From positions 124,001-188,000 of the forward strand of contig NZ_JACHVA010000126.1 in the NCBI RefSeq assembly GCF_014230055.1: 64,000 nucleotides of DNA, written 5' to 3'. Shown here in pieces: positions 59,561 to 64,000 of this stretch. The notes under the pieces are model-generated. The model was given only the letters and a program-made list of their open reading frames with translations, did no database searches and had not been told where the DNA came from. Origin of the DNA: Puniceicoccus vermicola. GTDB taxonomy: Bacteria > Verrucomicrobiota > Verrucomicrobiia > Opitutales > Puniceicoccaceae. The position numbers and the translations under genes were made by a program. The stretch's first letter is position 1; every line of letters starts with the position of its first letter.

Positions 59561-61078
59561 TTATCGAGCCGGCTGAGAGTCGGTTCGAAAGGGTGTCACG
59601 GGAAGGCCGATGCGGTCATAGAGGTTGCAGTCCGGGTTGGCCGCCCAAGCGTAGCGTACGGCAACGGGTTCCGGAACTTCCGAACTCCAGATTTTGACCG
59701 TATCTTTTGAGATGATTTCAGCCTCGGCGTTGACGAATTTCATATCGGCACCCGCAATGGTAAACCCATTCACCTCACTCGTATCGAAGGCGTACAATCC
59801 CTTGCTGATAAAGTCAAAGCGGACCTCGGCATACCCGTCCTTAAAAACAGCTTCGCTGTAGCGTGGGCTCTGGCTAGCCATTGCAAAACCATAATCATTT
59901 GCAAGAGCCAAGCGGGCGAGCCGATTGGCCACCACTTGCTTGTTACGCGGATGGATATCACGCCCCTCTCCCACATCAATCGCCACTGCCTGTCCAACAT
60001 GGTCCAGATTGTCCAGGGTCCTTGTCTGCGCCTCTCGTAGATACGACCATTCATGGTCCTCCGGAGCGGTCGCCTCTTCTTTGAAATCGGCAAGCTGAAC
60101 CCAGTAAAAAGGGAATTCTCCCTGTCCCCATGCGAGGCGCCAATTGTGAATGAGCTTTGTCATCAGATCGGTATAGCTCTCGGGACGTGTCGCATTTGTT
60201 TCTCCCTGATACCAAATGACTCCGCGGATACCATACCCTAGGGTTGGGTAGAGCATGCCATAGTAGATATTCCCCGGACGATGCTGTGTGTGCCGCTGGT
60301 CGCGAGGCGCCGTCTGCTTCGGTTCAGGTTTTCCGGAGTCCACCCAAGCCTGGTAGGCGGCCTTTTTTTCTGCATGGATTTCGTCCGTGTAGCCATGGAT
60401 GCGTTCGTCCCACTCCGCGAGGTATTCCGAATATTCAGGGTCCTCTTGCAGGACATCTCGGGGGATCCATGCCTCGGCGGCGGAGCCTCCCCAGGAATTG
60501 TCGATGAGGCCCACGGGCACCTCGAGTGCGTTATGCAACCGGCGACCGAAGAAGTAACCGACTGCGGAAAACCACTTAACGCTTTCAGGAGAACAGACCT
60601 TCCATTCGCCCTCGAAATTCTCCTGAGGCTCTTGTCTTCCCACCATCGGGATCGTAAGCAATCGTATCTCCGGGTAGTTCGCAGTGGCAACCTCCACATC
60701 GGCATCGTTGCTGTTTCCCACTGCCCATTGCATGTTGGATTGTCCGGAGCAAAACCAGACTTCTCCCACGAGGACATCGGAAAAGGTCAGTTCATTCTCT
60801 TCTCCGGAAACGGTGAGTTGGTAGGGTCCCCCAGCTTCCATGGGATTGAGAAAGATTCGCCATTTGCCATCCTCGCCAGCCACCGTTTCGTGGATCTGCT
60901 CTTGGATACGAACTGTTACCGATTCACCAATCCTCGCCTTTCCCCATACCGGGTTTTCCTGCGAACGTTGCAGGACCATATGATCACTGAAAATGTTCGG
61001 GAGACTCACCTCCGCCATGGCGGCGGAAAACCAAGTCGATAGAGCACTGGTTATCACTATGACTTTCTTTATATTCAT
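59561..61078 (-). CDS. Secreted sialate O-acetylesterase family protein
   Basis: The 505-residue enzyme begins with a signal peptide (VIVITSALSTWFSAAMA). After SDHMVLQRSQENPVWGKA it has the SASA core: nucleophile S114 in CSGQSNMQWAVG, DNSWGGSAAEAW, VIWYQGETNATRP and EGRDIHPRNK near the Asp-His pair. This is the sialate O-acetylesterase layout common in bacterial glycan operons, where it removes O-acetyl groups. It is convergent with the GH43-like gene and upstream neighbours on its strand are a heparinase-like and a deacetylase gene, so the three may act on one acetylated uronate-like polymer. Confidence 0.9.
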   Translation of the reverse strand: MNIKKVIVITSALSTWFSAAMAEVSLPNIFSDHMVLQRSQENPVWGKARIGESVTVRIQEQIHETVAGEDGKWRIFLNPMEAGGPYQLTVSGEENELTFSDVLVGEVWFCSGQSNMQWAVGNSNDADVEVATANYPEIRLLTIPMVGRQEPQENFEGEWKVCSPESVKWFSAVGYFFGRRLHNALEVPVGLIDNSWGGSAAEAWIPRDVLQEDPEYSEYLAEWDERIHGYTDEIHAEKKAAYQAWVDSGKPEPKQTAPRDQRHTQHRPGNIYYGMLYPTLGYGIRGVIWYQGETNATRPESYTDLMTKLIHNWRLAWGQGEFPFYWVQLADFKEEATAPEDHEWSYLREAQTRTLDNLDHVGQAVAIDVGEGRDIHPRNKQVVANRLARLALANDYGFAMASQSPRYSEAVFKDGYAEVRFDFISKGLYAFDTSEVNGFTIAGADMKFVNAEAEIISKDTVKIWSSEVPEPVAVRYAWAANPDCNLYDRIGLPVTPFRTDSQPAR

Positions 61079-61141
61079 GAGTATATGCTTTTTCTTTGAG
61101 AATGGTTCGTGCTCTAGCTCTTATGCCTCTCGTTCGTTTCT

Positions 61142-63037
61142 TCACCCGACTCGTGCAGAGGCGGTTGGGATGACGCGATAGGCAATCCTGCTGGAGGTAT
61201 CCAAGCTCACGGGAGAAAATCGGATTCGATGAACATGTGCTTCCGCGCCATGATGATCGGTGAAGGACAGATGCTCGAAGTCTTGGATGCGAGTGCCCTC
61301 CAAAGGAACGAGAGCCACCGAGGTGTCCTGATGGGAAAGGACTGCCCGGTCGCTCAAAACCTGGACCGAACAATTCGTGATCACGGCGCTTTCGAGCGAA
61401 TCCACGGACTCAAGGTCAAATTCATCGGTAACTTCAAGAAAAGGCGCCCCTTGATGAAAACGAAAAGTCCGTCGATATCGACGGCAACGCGCTGCAACCG
61501 GATAAGCCTGAGTCAGATCCATCGTCACCTGCAATTCGTCCTCAGCTGCCAGGTGACCGAGAATTTCAGAATGGAACGCTGCGCCAGCGGCTTGTTCCTG
61601 GCCGTTAATTACCGCCAGTGAATGGCCCTTGGTCCGCGCGGCGAGATATTCATGGCGCCGTTTAGGATCGAAGTAGTCCTTGTTATATTCGGGGGTGCCG
61701 ATTTCCTGAATCATGGGAATCTCCCCGATGTTCAAAATGTAGCTGCCACAATCGTTGTGATTGTGCGATTCGTCATTGTGACCACCTTTGGCGGCGAAGT
61801 GCCATTGCGGGGCATCGCTATTGTGGCTGTGTGCGATTGTGACGTTTAGGTCTTTTAGGAAAATGTCCTCAGAACGACCAGCCTCTTGACCGGAGTCGAT
61901 CGCTCCCGGATCGCGCAGTAACAAATCGGAAAACAGGAAGAAATCCGACCTTTCCTTATTCAGCTCGATCTGACGCTCCAGAAGCTTCCGGTAGTTTCGT
62001 CTGCCGTGGTCCAGGCATAGAGGATCCTGCAATCGCTCACCGAGGTAAGTCAGCACGCTTGGACGCAAAAGGGCCTTCGAAGGACAGTCTGCAAAATTGA
62101 CGAGGCAATCCCCGGGCAGGGTCATTAGAGAGCCGAAGCGGGCAATTTTCTGAATTTTGTCACTCCCCTCAAAGAGCGAAAGACGGCCATCGCTCCGCGC
62201 TTCCAGTTGAGCATTCAATTTCGAAAACCAACCGAAGCCATAGCTCCAATAAATCGGGCCTTCAGAGCATCCGCCATCATCTGCGAAGCCACCAATGAAG
62301 GTGTTAAGATAGTGGCAGGACAGATTCAGAATTTCAGCTAGTTTGGCAGTGTCTTTCAGCAACAGTAGTGCTGCTCCAACCACACCTTGATGGCAGACAG
62401 CATTCCAGTTGTTTGAGGTTTTTGTCCACCAAAATTCCTCATGCCGTTCGAGGTAGTTGTCAAAGAATTGAGTCTCGATCCGCTGTCTAAGTTTCTCAGT
62501 CAACGAACGGGGTATCAAGGAGTTGAAAAGGACGAGAAGCTCGGCAACCAAACTCGCTGTTTCTCCACCGAACAGGTCAATCTGAAACGGATCCTTTCCA
62601 CTGGTCGACTCTACATGCGCCGGCACCGCCCATGATTCATCTTCTCCGAGTGCCTCCAGCTTCTCGATTAATGAACGGCCCATGCGCTCGCGAGCCGCGG
62701 TATCATGGTCAAGTCGAAGGTAGGCGATGGCGGCCCGGGCGATTCGCCGCCTTCTTTCGAAATACACGGTCTCAAAACGCGAACGATTCCCGGACCGATG
62801 AAACTCGGCATACAGGTCATTCGTCAATTCAGGGAGCGCCTGCTCGGCCTCCTGCTCCGCTAAAGCGATTAGCGGCTTGAAATAAGTATCATACCTGGCG
62901 TTCCGCCAGATAGCATGATCTGCTGGCGGTAGAAGAGCCTTCCCTTGGGAGTTTTCCAAAATCCGCAGCAACTTCTCTTTGGAGTAGCTGGCTTCCAGGA
63001 GATTGATGCAACCTTCTTTGGATTCGGGTTGAGGCAT
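61142..63037 (-). CDS. Heparinase II/III family polysaccharide lyase
   Basis: The 631-residue protein lacks a signal peptide, so it is cytosolic or exported otherwise. The N-terminal alpha/alpha toroid (ARYDTYFKPLIALAEQEAEQ, WWTKTSNNWNAVCHQGVVGA, GGCSEGPIYWSYGF) is followed by the heparinase II/III beta-region with FAAKGGHNDESHNHNDCGSY, a motif with histidines that belongs to this family, including oligo-alginate and heparin/heparan lyases. Final residues end in a beta-sheet tail. It lies 34 bp after the deacetylase stop and 63 bp before the sialate esterase start, and is probably co-transcribed with both. Confidence 0.88.
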   Translation of the reverse strand: MPQPESKEGCINLLEASYSKEKLLRILENSQGKALLPPADHAIWRNARYDTYFKPLIALAEQEAEQALPELTNDLYAEFHRSGNRSRFETVYFERRRRIARAAIAYLRLDHDTAARERMGRSLIEKLEALGEDESWAVPAHVESTSGKDPFQIDLFGGETASLVAELLVLFNSLIPRSLTEKLRQRIETQFFDNYLERHEEFWWTKTSNNWNAVCHQGVVGAALLLLKDTAKLAEILNLSCHYLNTFIGGFADDGGCSEGPIYWSYGFGWFSKLNAQLEARSDGRLSLFEGSDKIQKIARFGSLMTLPGDCLVNFADCPSKALLRPSVLTYLGERLQDPLCLDHGRRNYRKLLERQIELNKERSDFFLFSDLLLRDPGAIDSGQEAGRSEDIFLKDLNVTIAHSHNSDAPQWHFAAKGGHNDESHNHNDCGSYILNIGEIPMIQEIGTPEYNKDYFDPKRRHEYLAARTKGHSLAVINGQEQAAGAAFHSEILGHLAAEDELQVTMDLTQAYPVAARCRRYRRTFRFHQGAPFLEVTDEFDLESVDSLESAVITNCSVQVLSDRAVLSHQDTSVALVPLEGTRIQDFEHLSFTDHHGAEAHVHRIRFSPVSLDTSSRIAYRVIPTASARVG

Positions 63038-63070
63038 TCGATGGAGTGGACGGAGGGAAGAGAGTAGGGG

Positions 63071-63892
63071 TTATGGATTACTCGTAGCCTGCGACTCGGT
63101 CCAGTCGATATATTCTCTCGGAAGCATAAAAGTCCATCCTTCTTCTTTCAGGAACTCGACGATCTTCTCAAACTCGGCAAATCCCTCTTCGGAAAAGTAG
63201 GGAGGATGGAATTGGAGGGCGGTAAAAGTTAATTCTTTCTCGCGGCTGGCATACTTCGCCTTGAACTTTTCAAAATTCGGCTTTCCCGTGCCGTCGTTTT
63301 CTCCGGGCAGATACATGTAAAGCATGCATTTATCCAGCGAAGAGGATTTCAGGGGTTCCTTCAGGTGGTAGTAAAAAACCCCACGGAACTCAGGCATCTC
63401 CTCGAGCACGGTCAGGGTGTCCTGGTCCATCGCGTTAAAGGGGGAACCAAAAACCTCTGCGGGATGGCCCAGTATGCTCACTAACTTCTTCTGCGATTTC
63501 TCCAAGTTTTCTTTCTGGTGCTCATAACCGGATCTGAAAAATTCGGAGACCCTACGTCCATCGGGATCCTTCCAATGGTTATGGTCCCAGCCATGATTCC
63601 AGAACTCCACTCGACCACTCTCTTCCAGTCCTCGGGTCCATTCCACCGCTGTTGAATCGTAAAGAGGAAACCCGTAGGCAATGATTCCTATGGATACTTT
63701 GATGTCCTGCTCTTCGGCGATCTGGACGAAGCGCTTCCACTTCGCATTGGGCTCCCGCAGGTCATCTGCCTTGACCACGACGATCCGGCCCAAGGGCTCA
63801 CTGCCCGCTTCCGTTTCAGCAGAAGCGACTGAGCCCCAGATGCCGACCATCGAAGACAGCAAACAGCAGGAGTACTTCATCAGGCTCATCAT
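63071..63892 (-). CDS. Polysaccharide deacetylase-like protein
   Basis: The 273-residue protein starts with a signal peptide (CCLLSSMVGIWGSVASA). The NodB-like fold is marked by the ADD of VVKADDLRE at about 42-44 and the WNHGWDHNHW motif with His100 and His104 as metal ligands. It would remove N- or O-acetyl groups from an extracellular polysaccharide. The start ATG at 63892 overlaps the TGA of the upstream gene (four-base ATGA), with GAGG about four bases before it, so translational coupling is likely. An internal ATG at 63880 is weaker. Confidence 0.85.
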   Translation of the reverse strand: MMSLMKYSCCLLSSMVGIWGSVASAETEAGSEPLGRIVVVKADDLREPNAKWKRFVQIAEEQDIKVSIGIIAYGFPLYDSTAVEWTRGLEESGRVEFWNHGWDHNHWKDPDGRRVSEFFRSGYEHQKENLEKSQKKLVSILGHPAEVFGSPFNAMDQDTLTVLEEMPEFRGVFYYHLKEPLKSSSLDKCMLYMYLPGENDGTGKPNFEKFKAKYASREKELTFTALQFHPPYFSEEGFAEFEKIVEFLKEEGWTFMLPREYIDWTESQATSNP

Positions 63893-64000
63893 TGTGCCTC
63901 AGTATTTGAATCGTCCGGCAGGAAGAAGAATGCGACTGAGTCCGGAGGAAGATCAATGCCGCGAGCGAGTTCGGAAAGGGAATGAGTCATCTCCTTCAGT
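63889..64000 (-). CDS. C-terminal end of an upstream gene, cut by the window edge
   Basis: The minus-strand frame from the right edge encodes about 36 residues (LKEMTHSLSELARGIDLPPD and on to a TEAQ end) and stops at TGA 63889-63891, overlapping the deacetylase start. The fragment is too short to name. Confidence 0.6.
   Translation of the reverse strand, partial: LKEMTHSLSELARGIDLPPDSVAFFFLPDDSNTEAQ

Overview
The window looks like a chromosomal segment of a polysaccharide-degrading member of the Verrucomicrobiota, most likely an opitutal/puniceicoccal relative. The evidence is gene content: seven PEP-CTERM sorting-signal proteins, five solitary prepilin-type pseudopilins, several LacI-type regulators, a sodium:solute symporter instead of SusC/SusD pairs, and many secreted carbohydrate-active enzymes. 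The taxonomic call is inference; there is no rRNA or other phylogenetic marker here. I saw no tRNA, rRNA, CRISPR array, transposase or integrase.

Layout. 1-4.1 kb: end of a CbxX/CfxQ AAA+ ATPase, a DUF481 outer-membrane-type protein, a HugZ-like flavin/heme-binding protein and a BNR-repeat sialidase-like protein. 4.1-9.9 kb: SGNH esterase, AraC regulator, pseudopilin, PEP-CTERM beta-strand-repeat protein and clan-A glycoside hydrolase, all on the plus strand. 10-17 kb: LuxR regulator, frameshifted kexin-like protease with a PEP-CTERM tail, DUF5069 protein, hydroxyacid dehydrogenase, ArsR regulator with two matching operator-like sites, trypsin-like protease. 17.5-23.3 kb: pseudopilin, a 1370-residue four-repeat lamin-tail protein and a small lamin-tail PEP-CTERM protein. 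23.5-28.3 kb: housekeeping and accessory genes (methyltransferase, ParB-like, GbsR/MarR with a perfect 24-bp palindrome, membrane protein, COQ7-like diiron protein, GNAT) among REP-like repeats. 28.7-33.4 kb: GntR/LacI chimeric regulator divergent from PEP-CTERM LamG protein, beta-helix protein and pseudopilin. 34.3-47.3 kb: a long minus-strand polysaccharide-utilisation run (pseudopilin, PEP-CTERM protein, large CBM-lyase, SSS symporter, FAD oxidoreductase, ADP-ribosylglycohydrolase-fold protein, GH1 beta-glucosidase, two esterases) divergent from a LacI gene. 48.6-64 kb: further LacI-associated sets with a stop-interrupted beta-helix protein, DNRLRE PEP-CTERM protein, GH16, pseudopilin, GH43-like protein, sialate O-acetylesterase, heparinase II/III protein and polysaccharide deacetylase.

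How the genes may work together. A recurring cassette is visible: a transcription factor (AraC, GntR/LacI or LacI), a solitary pseudopilin, a PEP-CTERM surface protein and a secreted carbohydrate enzyme. Parts of it occur six times in about 52 kb. I infer that each set responds to a particular sugar and builds an envelope-attached degradation machine, with pseudopilin and PEP-CTERM partners in place of SusC/D. Esterases and deacetylases remove acyl groups, lyases and glycosidases cut the chains, and the SSS symporter, GH1 and FAD oxidoreductase handle the released sugars. Two genes are broken: the protease near 12.6 kb by a frameshift in a G5 run, and the beta-helix protein near 51.4 kb by an in-frame TAG.
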